From Corynebacterium liangguodongii (GTDB lineage Bacteria; Actinomycetota; Actinomycetes; Mycobacteriales; Mycobacteriaceae), in the NCBI RefSeq assembly GCF_003070865.1, contig NZ_CP026948.1:124001-188000 (forward strand): a DNA stretch of 64,000 bases. The letters run 5' to 3'. Positions 25,707 through 35,442 of the stretch are shown piece by piece (positions within the stretch are counted from its first letter, which is position 1; each line of letters begins with the position of its first letter). The notes under the pieces were generated by a model that made no database searches, was not told the origin of the DNA, and worked only from the letters and a program-made list of their open reading frames with translations. The position numbers and the translations under genes were made by a program.

Positions 25707-26978
25707 ATGTCCCTGCTTGATCTAGAAAAGGGCGAGCTCGACCAGCTCGCTGCCGACGTCCGCGCCCGCTACGACGAGCTCAAGGCGAAGGACTTAAGCC
25801 TGGATTTGACCCGCGGTAAGCCTTCGGCGGAGCAGCTCGACTTCTCCCGCGCGCTGCTTGCTCTGCCGGGCGAGGGGGACTACACGGATGCCACCGGTGC
25901 GGATGTGCGCAATTACGGCAACCTGGCCGGCATTGAGGATATCCGCGAGCTGTGGGCCGGGGTGCTTGGCATCGACCACGCCACGCTCCTTGCGGCGGAT
26001 GCCTCCTCGCTGAACATCATGTTCGACCTCGTCTCGTTTTCCTACGTTTTCGGCAACAACGATTCCGAGCGCCCGTGGAAGGACGAGGCCAACGTGAAGT
26101 GGATCTGCCCGGTGCCGGGCTACGATCGCCACTTCACCATCACCGAGCAATTCGGCTTCGAGATGGTCCAGGTGCCCATGCTCGACGATGGCCCCGACGT
26201 GGACGCGATCGAGGAGCTGGTCAAAGACCCTTGCGTGAAGGGAATGTGGAGCGTCCCCATTTTTGGGAACCCTACTGGAATTAGCTATTCTCGCGAGGTC
26301 ATCGACCGTTTAGCGGCGATGGAAACTGCGGCGCCCGACTTCCGCATCGTGTGGGATAACGCGTATGCGGTGCACACGCTCACGGATGAGTTCCCGGACA
26401 ACCCGGATGTCATCTCCATCGCTGCGGAGATGGGCAACCCGAACCGTTTCTGGTACATGAGCTCGACGTCGAAGATCACCTTCGCCGGGGCGGGGGTGTC
26501 TTTCTTCGCGTCCTCGAAGGAGAACCTCAACTGGTATACGCAGATCGCGGGCACCCGCGGCATCGGCCCGAACAAGGTCAACCAGCTCGCGCACGCACGG
26601 TACTTCCGGGACGCCGAGGGCGTGTATGCGCTCATGCGCAAGCACGCTGATTCGCTCGCGCCGAAGTTCGCGGCGGTGCTCGAGATTCTCGACGAGCGCC
26701 TGGGTGCCTACGGCGTCGCCACGTGGACGAAGCCCAAGGGCGGCTACTTCATCTCGCTCGACGTCATCGACGGCACCGCTGATCGCGTGTGGGAGCTGGC
26801 GAAGCAGGCGGGCATTACGCTCACGAAGGCGGGGGCCTCGTTCCCGCACGGCAAGGATCCGCGCGGCCGCAACATCCGTCTCGCTCCTTCGCTGCCGCCG
26901 TTGGATGAGGTCCGTGAGGCGATGGACGGCGTGGCCACCTGCGTGCTGCTCGCGGCAGTGGAAAAGCTCGGGGCATGA
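25707..26978 (+). CDS. aspT: Aspartate aminotransferase, class Ib/AspT type
   Basis: This PLP enzyme interconverts aspartate and oxaloacetate using glutamate/2-oxoglutarate. It supplies aspartate for the lysine and threonine routes whose first genes (lysC, asd) lie 20 kb downstream. It has 423 residues from ATG 25707. The N-terminal LDLTRGKPS, the cofactor-site NPTG within FGNPTGISYS, and the PLP Lys in SSTSKITFAGAG are visible. The start favoured here keeps the family N-terminus MSLLDLEKGEL; the longer frame from 25620 runs into the ffs tail. The 3' end overlaps the next gene by 4 bases. Confidence 0.92.
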   Translation: MSLLDLEKGELDQLAADVRARYDELKAKDLSLDLTRGKPSAEQLDFSRALLALPGEGDYTDATGADVRNYGNLAGIEDIRELWAGVLGIDHATLLAADASSLNIMFDLVSFSYVFGNNDSERPWKDEANVKWICPVPGYDRHFTITEQFGFEMVQVPMLDDGPDVDAIEELVKDPCVKGMWSVPIFGNPTGISYSREVIDRLAAMETAAPDFRIVWDNAYAVHTLTDEFPDNPDVISIAAEMGNPNRFWYMSSTSKITFAGAGVSFFASSKENLNWYTQIAGTRGIGPNKVNQLAHARYFRDAEGVYALMRKHADSLAPKFAAVLEILDERLGAYGVATWTKPKGGYFISLDVIDGTADRVWELAKQAGITLTKAGASFPHGKDPRGRNIRLAPSLPPLDEVREAMDGVATCVLLAAVEKLGA

Positions 26979-27505
26979 CGGGCGACGAGCTCGCTAGCTG
27001 GCTCGCGTCGATCTTCCCGACGATGCGCCTGACGCTTATCGACGCCCGCGAGGTCGCCCTGGATACCTACGATGGCCAGCCCGTCGCCGTAACGGCCGGG
27101 TTCTCGGGCGTGGACACGGGGTTGGTGATGAGCGACGATGTCGACACCGAGGTGCGCTGCGAGATCGTCTGCCGTGCCGATGCCGAGCCGCTTGCGGTGG
27201 GGAGTGCTGTCGTGGCGGCCACTCGCGCGCTTGAGGCCCTTGGTGCCCCGGCACAGCCCGGTGTGCTTTTGGAGGACCTCTTGCCGCAGCAGGCGGTGCG
27301 CCACGGCCTGCTGCGTGAGCCGGAGCTTTTCTCTCGCGGCACCCCGCTCTATAACGAGCCGGGGCGGATGACGCTGTTGCTCGAGCTCGTCATGCTTACT
27401 GATGACGAGTTCGGTATCGCCCGCGAGCGCGGCTACCCGGCGCTGGAGACGCGCCTGCGCCGGCGCGGAGTGTGGGTAGGGGATTGGGGCAGGGACCCCG
27501 ATTAG
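26975..27505 (+). CDS. Conserved hypothetical protein coupled to aspT
   Basis: This is a 176-residue soluble acidic protein with no signal peptide or membrane segment. It is translationally coupled to aspT (ATGA overlap). Its C-terminal half (MTLLLELVMLTDDEFGIA) weakly resembles the bacterial suppressor-of-fused (SUFU)-like family; that is an impression, not a firm assignment. The function is unknown. Confidence 0.7.
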   Translation: MTGDELASWLASIFPTMRLTLIDAREVALDTYDGQPVAVTAGFSGVDTGLVMSDDVDTEVRCEIVCRADAEPLAVGSAVVAATRALEALGAPAQPGVLLEDLLPQQAVRHGLLREPELFSRGTPLYNEPGRMTLLLELVMLTDDEFGIARERGYPALETRLRRRGVWVGDWGRDPD

Positions 27506-27746
27506 GCCCTGCGGGGACCTGCTACCCGGGTAAGTGGCATGAAGTTGGCAGGAACTTACTATAAGGCCAGATGGGGGCCGTAAAATCTCGGTCGAGAGTG
27601 CGGTAGCTCGTTCCTGGAACGAAAGTATAAAAGTGCTCATAGGCGGCATGCGGGAAAGGCGTCCACAATTTTTGCCGCTGTCGCTTTCCCTGGATACGCC
27701 CTATGGTGCTACCTGAAGTTGTATCCGCCGACGTTCAGGAGCTGCC

Positions 27747-28706
27747 ATGAAAGTGCTATCTCGCCTCACCATCCTTGCCGCCTCCGCGGCCGCCGCTATC
27801 GCGGGGGTCGCAGCTGCCCCCGCGCACGCGCAACCGGAGCCGGGGAAGTACCACAAGTATGTCGCCGTGGGGGATTCGTTCGCCTCCGTCGGTTCCATCA
27901 CCCAATTCGACGTCCTCGACCGTCCGCTGTGCGCGCGCTCGAACGACAATTACCCGCGCCAACTCGCGGCTCGCCTCGGGCTCAGCGGCCCCGAGCAGTT
28001 CCGTGATGAGTCCTGCGGGTTCGCACGAACCAAGGACTACTGGCGTCCGCAGCACGTTCCCCTGCCGTTTACCAACCCGTCTACGCAGGCTGAGGCAATC
28101 ACGCCCGACACTGACCTCGTCACTGTTACCCTCGGTGGTAATCCGTCCACAGAGGATGCGCTGGCGGCGTGTCTTCCCGCTGTGCTTGGCTTCAACGGCC
28201 AGCCGAATCCTTTGTCGTCAACTTCCTCGTACCCCGCTGGGCTGCGAGATTCGATTGAGGCTATGCAACAGTCGTCGGCGCGCAGGGGGATAACATGCGG
28301 AAACGGCACTGCTTCTGTGGCCCACACCAACCGCGATTACCACGACGAATACCTCGCTATCGTGCGCGATATCCAGCGCCGCGCACCGCAGGCGCAGGTG
28401 CGCGTGGTGGGCTACTTCGACGTCGTGGGCGACCCGGAGCGCACTTGCCCGGACCTCGGCGGTGCGACGCTGGAGGACCGGTTGTGGATTAAGAACTACA
28501 TCAACGGCCTCAACGACGTTGGCCGGCAGGTGGCCGCGGAGACCGGCACGATCTTCGTCGAGCCGCCCGCCAACCCCCAGGGAATGTGCGCCGACCCCGA
28601 TGTGCGCGAGGCGAGTTTCCTGGGCGTGCCTGACAATGGCATCCCCTTCCACCCTAACGGCAAGGGGCAGGCGCGCGTGGCAGAGGAGATTTTCAAGACC
28701 CTCTAG
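27747..28706 (+). CDS. Secreted SGNH/GDSL hydrolase, copy 2
   Basis: This is a 319-residue exported protein with a Sec signal peptide ending near APAHA-QP (residue 28). Catalytic blocks are AVGDSFASVGS, GGNPS and IPFHPNGKGQ. Asp four residues before the His (DNGIPFH) may complete the triad. It aligns end to end with the hydrolase at 10948-11925. The second copy lies between the aspT-linked gene and nrdF. The 241-base upstream region has no gene; a TATGGT-like -10 precedes the ATG by about 45 bases. Confidence 0.9.
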   Translation: MKVLSRLTILAASAAAAIAGVAAAPAHAQPEPGKYHKYVAVGDSFASVGSITQFDVLDRPLCARSNDNYPRQLAARLGLSGPEQFRDESCGFARTKDYWRPQHVPLPFTNPSTQAEAITPDTDLVTVTLGGNPSTEDALAACLPAVLGFNGQPNPLSSTSSYPAGLRDSIEAMQQSSARRGITCGNGTASVAHTNRDYHDEYLAIVRDIQRRAPQAQVRVVGYFDVVGDPERTCPDLGGATLEDRLWIKNYINGLNDVGRQVAAETGTIFVEPPANPQGMCADPDVREASFLGVPDNGIPFHPNGKGQARVAEEIFKTL

Positions 28707-28728
28707 GAGCCGGGCGCACGCCTCGAGG

Positions 28729-30223
<1,495 letters not shown>

Positions 30224-30256
30224 GGGGTCCCCTTGCGTGGGTCGGGTAGCTTACAC

Positions 30257-30283
30257 TGAACATAATAGTTCAATTGGTTGAAC
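30257..30283 (-). promoter_or_regulatory. Clustered GTTCA/TGAAC operator at the nrdI-nrdF promoter
   Basis: TGAAC-N6-GTTCA (30257-30272) and GTTCAA-TTGG-TTGAAC (30268-30283, a perfect 16-base palindrome) share one half-site. On the nrdI strand the likely -10 TATTAT (30267-30262) lies within the first repeat and the second occupies the spacer. This fits repression. The regulator is unknown; metal-responsive control would suit the operon. Confidence 0.6.
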
Positions 30284-30432
30284 ATACCGTTCCCGCCACC
30301 CCCGGTTGGGGCCCTGGGGGCCCGGGTAGAATCGTGCTCATGCCACGTGAAGTGCAACGTTTCAAAGATGCGACCGCGGCACGGCAGCCCTTTGTGTCGT
30401 CGGTCATTCACCCGGCGGGGTAGGGCTCGGCC

Positions 30433-31023
30433 ATGCTCGCCACCATCGCGCAGGCCGCACTGCTGTTCGCGGCCACCAACATCGACGACATCATCGTGCT
30501 CGCGCTGTTCTTCGCCCGCGGGGCGGGGGAACCTCTCGCGTGGCGACGCATCCTCGCCGGCCAGTACGTAGGCTTCGCTGGCATCCTCGCCGTCTCGCTG
30601 TTGAGTGCGTGGGGAGCTGCGGCGCTGTTCCCGCCCTCGGCGATCCCGTACCTCGGGCTCATCCCGCTGGCGATCGGCCTGAAGTCGGCCTGGGACGCGT
30701 ACCGCGGCGAGGACGACGATGACCTCGCTGGATCCACGCGTGTGACCACCGTGGCCGTCGCCGCTGTTACCTTCGCTAACGGAGGGGACAACATCGGCCT
30801 CTACCTGCCCGTATTCATCACGGCGCCGGAGTGGGCCGTGGCGGTGTACTGCGGTGTTTTCCTCGTGCTGGTCGCGGCCCTGGTGTGGCTTGCGCGCTTC
30901 GCGGCGACGCGGCCGGGGATTCGTGAGTGGCTGGAGCGTTCCGACAAGATCTTGTTCCCCGCGGTGATGATCGTCCTCGGGGTGGTGATCCTGGGCAGCG
31001 GTGTGGGGCTGGGAAGTAATTGA
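30433..31023 (+). CDS. CadD-like cation transporter
   Basis: This is a 196-residue integral membrane protein of the CadD/LysE-like family associated with cadmium resistance. About five TM helices are visible. The family motif ATNIDDIIVLALFF is near the N-terminus, repeated in related form as FANGGDNIGLYLPVF in the second half. An acidic loop (GEDDDDLAG) separates the halves. It is monocistronic, without an adjacent ArsR/CadC regulator. The real substrate is not certain. Confidence 0.85.
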   Translation: MLATIAQAALLFAATNIDDIIVLALFFARGAGEPLAWRRILAGQYVGFAGILAVSLLSAWGAAALFPPSAIPYLGLIPLAIGLKSAWDAYRGEDDDDLAGSTRVTTVAVAAVTFANGGDNIGLYLPVFITAPEWAVAVYCGVFLVLVAALVWLARFAATRPGIREWLERSDKILFPAVMIVLGVVILGSGVGLGSN

Positions 31024-31073
31024 TGGCATGTACGCAGAGAATTTGCATGACTCGCAGGACGTAGTCTGAAGGC

Positions 31074-32396
31074 GTGCTGCTCTCAATCGCGATCACAAAC
31101 TACCGCTCTTTTTCCGAGGAAGCGGTGTTGGACCTCCAGCGTCGCGGGTTTAAGACTCTTCGGCCGCGCGGCGGGGAGACGTGGCGGGACAACACCTGGC
31201 GGCGAGCCGCCGTCTTTGGCGCCAATGCATCCGGAAAGTCGAATATCTTGCGCCCCTTGTCGTTACTTCGCGACGCTGTCTTCCGCTCCCTGACGGGCGA
31301 GAGATTCGTGGCGGCGTTGCGGGATCCGCATCGGTTGTCACTCGACAGGGAGACGTCCTTTGAAGTCGAGTACGTCGCGGACGATGTGCACTACCGCTGG
31401 CTTCTGGTTCTTGACAATGCCGGCGTGGTCAAGGAGAAGCTGGAAGCCGTCGAGCGTGTTCGTTTCATCAAACTCTTTGAGCGCACCCGCAACGACATCG
31501 AGTTCGGGCAGCAATCGGGACTCCCGCAGGCCGCGAAGGGGAATATAGAGCAATTTATGCGCAACTGGTCATTAGTGTTTTCCGCCTGGGACACCGTGAA
31601 GTCTCCGGGTAAACACATCGCCGCGGTTGACTGGTGGCGTTTCTTCCTACCGTTGATCGACGGGGAAGGCGACCAGGTCCAGCGCCACAGGTGGCTTATC
31701 GACCTCGCTCAGGAAAACGTTCATTGGCTGACCGCCTTGACGTCCATCCTCCGCGTGGCGGATGTCGGAGTGATCAACGTTGATGTGCGGAAAGAAGATG
31801 CGCCTCCGGCCGTGGAGCAGGTCCTCTATTCGATGAGCCAAAAAGCTGCCAACGACACTCAGCTCAAGGTTGATGCGGAGGCTATTGAACAGTACTTGCG
31901 TTACCTGGAGTTCGAGCACGAGAGTGACGGCGCGAGCTTTTCTCTCCATGAGGAAGACGAATCGCAGGGGACCAAGACCTGGATGGATGTTGTCGTTCCC
32001 GCGCTTTTCGCACTTACCCTTGGGGGAGTTCTTACCGTCGACGAGATCGGACTCTCATTGCACCCGCTGCTTGTGCGCCAACTGGTTTCGTATTTCGATG
32101 ATCCTGAGCTCAATCCATCAGGAGCCCAGCTGCTGTTTACGTCGCACGACACATCGCTTATCGGTAAGCAGCCCGACGAGGTGCTCCACCGCGGGGAGGT
32201 ATGGTTTGTCGACAAACAAAGCTCTCGTTCCGAGCTCATTGCGCTCGACGAGTTTCCCGTGCGCAGCGCCCATAACATCGAAAAACGCTACTTGCAGGGC
32301 AGCTATGGAGCAGTACCGATCCCGGATAACGCCGAACTCGTTCGCACCCTCGACGAACTGCGGCGGAGCTACACAGACCTCTCGCGGACAAGGTAG
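31074..32396 (+). CDS. RloA/AbiLi-type ABC ATPase (defence)
   Basis: This is a 440-residue SMC/ABC-like ATPase of the RloA/AbiLi family, half of a two-gene abortive-infection-type system with RloB/AbiLii. Walker A is GANASGKSN near residues 49-57. The signature-region ESQGTKTW, Walker B LTVDEIGLSLHP and switch His in FTSHDTS are all intact. The GTG start sits 50 bases after the CadD-like gene. Its partner rloB follows but is broken, so the ATPase is probably an orphan without the defence phenotype. Confidence 0.88.
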   Translation: MLLSIAITNYRSFSEEAVLDLQRRGFKTLRPRGGETWRDNTWRRAAVFGANASGKSNILRPLSLLRDAVFRSLTGERFVAALRDPHRLSLDRETSFEVEYVADDVHYRWLLVLDNAGVVKEKLEAVERVRFIKLFERTRNDIEFGQQSGLPQAAKGNIEQFMRNWSLVFSAWDTVKSPGKHIAAVDWWRFFLPLIDGEGDQVQRHRWLIDLAQENVHWLTALTSILRVADVGVINVDVRKEDAPPAVEQVLYSMSQKAANDTQLKVDAEAIEQYLRYLEFEHESDGASFSLHEEDESQGTKTWMDVVVPALFALTLGGVLTVDEIGLSLHPLLVRQLVSYFDDPELNPSGAQLLFTSHDTSLIGKQPDEVLHRGEVWFVDKQSSRSELIALDEFPVRSAHNIEKRYLQGSYGAVPIPDNAELVRTLDELRRSYTDLSRTR

Positions 32397-32397
32397 G

Positions 32398-32888
32398 AGG
32401 TTAACGTAGTCGAAGCGCCGGAAGCCCGCGGGACGGCGGCCCGAGAACCCTACCACCCTGCTCGTGGTCCAAGGTGCGGTTACGAAGAAAGAATACTTTG
32501 AGAGATTGAGAAAACTCTACCGCTTGTCTGGCCTGAAGGCGAGAACTGAGTCCCATTCTCCGGAAGAGATCGTCGGAAAGGTAAAACATAATCTGGCCAA
32601 CGACAAGGACGCACCGTATAGCGATGTGTTCTTCGACGTTGACGTGGATGAATCCAGTTTTGGCCAGCTGGAGCAGGGGATTAGCCACGCGGAGCGCGTT
32701 GACTGCGAAACTTAAGGGCGCACGGCGCACTGTTCCCCGACTCGGACAAGCATGTTGCGCAAGATTTCCCTATTGATGCCCACGCCAAGGCCCAGATCAA
32801 CGTGGCTGTCGCCGAATTCGACGAGGTCGGCCCTAATGCCAGTACGGCGGTCGCACGACTCGAATCCCACCTGGTGCGTGGGAAGTAA
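32398..32888 (+). pseudogene. Degraded rloB/AbiLii-like gene
   Basis: Pieces of a RloB-family protein are visible but no full frame. The first (about 32407-32715) encodes ENPTTLLVV and KKEYFERLRKLY followed by VFFDVDVDES. A TAG stands where the start codon should be, and the family's usual E-G-x-T-E motif is altered to VQGAVTKKE. A frameshift after AERVDCET ends it. A second piece (about 32733-32888) gives the family C-terminus, with GPNASTAVARLESHL. The middle (normally containing an F-E-x-W-like block) is deleted. Confidence 0.78.
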
Positions 32889-32929
32889 GGCCCCGTTTCT
32901 CCGCGGGCGCTCTCCGCTAAGCTAGCCCC

Positions 32930-34993
32930 GTGGCTTTGTACCGGAAATACCGCCCCGCGACGTTCGGTGAGGTCATCGGGCAGGAGCAGGTGACCAGGCC
33001 GTTGTCCACCGCGCTGGACAACGGGCGGATCAACCATGCCTACCTGTTCTCGGGGCCGAGGGGCTGCGGTAAGACGTCGTCGGCACGCATTCTCGCGCGC
33101 TCGCTCAACTGCGTGGAAGGCCCGACCTCGACGCCGTGCGGGAAGTGCGATTCCTGCGTCTCGCTCGCGCCGGGCGGGCCCGGCAACTTGGACGTCATGG
33201 AGCTCGACGCGGCCTCGAACGGCAGCGTCGACGACATGCGCGAGCTGCGCGAGCGCGCCCTGTTCGCGCCGGCGGAGTCTCGCTACCGCGTCTTTATCAT
33301 CGACGAGGCGCACATGATTTCCACCCAGGGCAACAACGCCCTGCTCAAGATCGTCGAGGAGCCGCCGGAGCACCTCATCTTCATCTTCGCCACCACCGAG
33401 CCGGAGAAGATGCTGGGCACGATCCGCTCGCGCACCCACAACTACCCGTTCCGCCTGCTCACCCCGCAGGCGATGCGCGAGCTGCTGGAAAAGGTCGTGC
33501 GCGAGGAGGGCGTTCACGTCGAGGATTCCGTCTACCCGCTGGTCATCCAGGCCGGCGGGGGTTCGCCGCGCGATACGCTCTCCCTGCTCGACCAGCTGCT
33601 CTCCGGCGCGGGGCCAGCCGGGCTCACTTACGACCTTGCCATCCCGCTGCTCGGGGTCACTGAGCTGACGCTTATCGACGCCGCTGTCGATGCACTCGCC
33701 ACACGCGACGCGGCCGCGATGTTTAGCACCATCGACGACGTCATTGAGGCCGGCCACGAGCCGCGCCGTTTCGCCTCCGACCTGCTCGATCGCCTCCGCG
33801 ACCTCATGATTGTCAGGACGGTACCCGACGCGTTCGGCCAGGGCCTAGTCAACGCCCCGGAACAACGCGTCGATATCCTGCGAAGCCAGGCCGAGAAGTT
33901 CTCCGGCAATGAGCTAGCCAGCCTTGCCTCCGAGGTCAACGAGCGCATGGCAAGCCTGCGTGGTGCCACGAGCCCCCGTCTGCTTCTCGAGGTCATGATG
34001 GCCCACCTCATCACCGCCCCCGAGGTTTCCGCCCCGGCGCAGGTTGTTGGCCCAGACCTGCCTTCGCAGCCCGCCCAGCTCGCGCCGGAGTCTCCCGCCC
34101 CCGTCACCCGGGGCGGGGCTGGTGCTGCCGCTGCCGCCGCTGCCGCAGCCGCAGCGGCGGGGGAACGCAAGGTGCCGCGCACCACGTCGACGCCGGGGCC
34201 GCAGCGCGCACCGCAGCGTAAGCCGGAACCCGAACCGGAGCCCCAACCCGTGGAGCATCCCGCAGAGGACATCTTCGAGCGGGTGCGTGCCCACTGGACG
34301 CAGATGCGCCAGGCGGTGGGCGGGCGCAACAAGGTCGCCGAGATCATGCTCACAGAGGCCACCCCGCTGGGGATGGACGGCAACACGCTGGTCGTCGGCC
34401 ACAACACCGGGGCGCTAGCAGAGCGCATCAACGCTGCGTCGAACAACGCCGACATCGCCGCGGTCTTCTCGCAGCACCTGGGCAGCACGGTGGAGGTGCG
34501 CTGCGTGGTGGGCACCGATCCGGGGAAGGCCGGCTTCAGCGCATCCACCGCACCTGCCCAGCGCGTGTGGAACCCCAACGCCGGGAAAGCCCCACGCGAG
34601 CCAGAACCCGAGGAGCCTGCCCCGGCAGCTGCCACCGCTCCTGCGCCCAAGGCGCCGTCCACTGAGTTGTCGGCAACGGCCCCCGTGCCGGAGCTGAAGA
34701 ACGATTGGCGTGCCGCGGCAGATGCGGCGAGGCGCGCCCAGCGTGGCAATGCCGGTAACACCAGTAATGCCCAGCGCAGTGAGGTCCCGCTGCCTCCGGA
34801 ACCCGACGAGCCGGAGGACTATCCCCCCGACGCCGAACCCTCCCCGGTGCCGCCGGCGCCCGAGTACGCCCAGGAAGACGAGGAGCGCGACATGGCGGAC
34901 CAGGCGCGGGAGGAGGGGAGCAGGGATCGCCGCGACGCCACCGAGGTGGCAATGGAGCTGCTCGCTTCCGAACTCGGGGCGCGGCCGTTGTAG
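32930..34993 (+). CDS. dnaX: DNA polymerase III subunits gamma and tau
   Basis: This is the clamp-loader ATPase. The 687-residue protein starts with GTG and the family opening ALYRKYRPATF. Walker A is GPRGCGKTSS (about 43-52), the zinc module is CGKCDSC with an upstream Cys, and DEAH-type Walker B is FIIDEAHM. An Ala/Pro-rich linker (about 385-450, including 11 consecutive Ala) leads to a tau-like C-terminal region. No obvious frameshift slippery site (A/T-rich heptamer) was seen. Normally ybaB-recR follow at once; here a 4-kb insertion separates them. Confidence 0.95.
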   Translation: MALYRKYRPATFGEVIGQEQVTRPLSTALDNGRINHAYLFSGPRGCGKTSSARILARSLNCVEGPTSTPCGKCDSCVSLAPGGPGNLDVMELDAASNGSVDDMRELRERALFAPAESRYRVFIIDEAHMISTQGNNALLKIVEEPPEHLIFIFATTEPEKMLGTIRSRTHNYPFRLLTPQAMRELLEKVVREEGVHVEDSVYPLVIQAGGGSPRDTLSLLDQLLSGAGPAGLTYDLAIPLLGVTELTLIDAAVDALATRDAAAMFSTIDDVIEAGHEPRRFASDLLDRLRDLMIVRTVPDAFGQGLVNAPEQRVDILRSQAEKFSGNELASLASEVNERMASLRGATSPRLLLEVMMAHLITAPEVSAPAQVVGPDLPSQPAQLAPESPAPVTRGGAGAAAAAAAAAAAAGERKVPRTTSTPGPQRAPQRKPEPEPEPQPVEHPAEDIFERVRAHWTQMRQAVGGRNKVAEIMLTEATPLGMDGNTLVVGHNTGALAERINAASNNADIAAVFSQHLGSTVEVRCVVGTDPGKAGFSASTAPAQRVWNPNAGKAPREPEPEEPAPAAATAPAPKAPSTELSATAPVPELKNDWRAAADAARRAQRGNAGNTSNAQRSEVPLPPEPDEPEDYPPDAEPSPVPPAPEYAQEDEERDMADQAREEGSRDRRDATEVAMELLASELGARPL

Positions 34994-35442
34994 TGTGGAG
35001 GAATACCACCAAAGTCCCTTTCTCCCTCTTGTTTGCGAGATGTTTCATCCGCGCCGTCTCGTTGATCTTCCCCGGCGAAAGTCCTATTGGCGCCATGTAG
35101 GGCAATAGGAGGTGCTCTGAAAGAATACGAACCAGAAGAAGGGGCTGGGATTCTTCCGTGGCTAGACGAAGTAGACATTGTTGATCGGTTATCTTCGTTG
35201 TTCGCCGATCCATCGACTGTGAATGTGTGTACGGGTAGTGGGGATTATGACGGCGAAGTCTGCCATACACGTTCCGAGCCCGGGATGTCTATGTGTTCTT
35301 AATGACCGCACCGTTAATTTTTAGAAATTGCGGGTTGCATAAGGTTGCGCACCCGGGACGGCGGAGTTTGCGGAGACTATTTTAAAGAGTCCGACAAGAT
35401 CGACTAGCACCTTCTTGCTCAACTTGTGAGAACTAGTCCCCG
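34994..35442. other. Intergenic stretch without a supported gene
   Basis: About 450 bases, visibly more AT-rich than dnaX. A 71-codon frame on the + strand (35087-35302) has no recognisable family and lacks a convincing ribosome binding site. No clear terminator for dnaX was found. It marks the left edge of the foreign segment. Confidence 0.5.

Noticed and set aside
30340..30423. 27-codon frame upstream of the CadD-like gene
   Set aside because: No Shine-Dalgarno, no run of one amino acid and no pairing stems, so neither a leader peptide nor a regulator remnant can be supported.
35087..35302. 71-codon plus-strand frame
   Set aside because: No family resemblance and no ribosome binding site; lies in decayed DNA.
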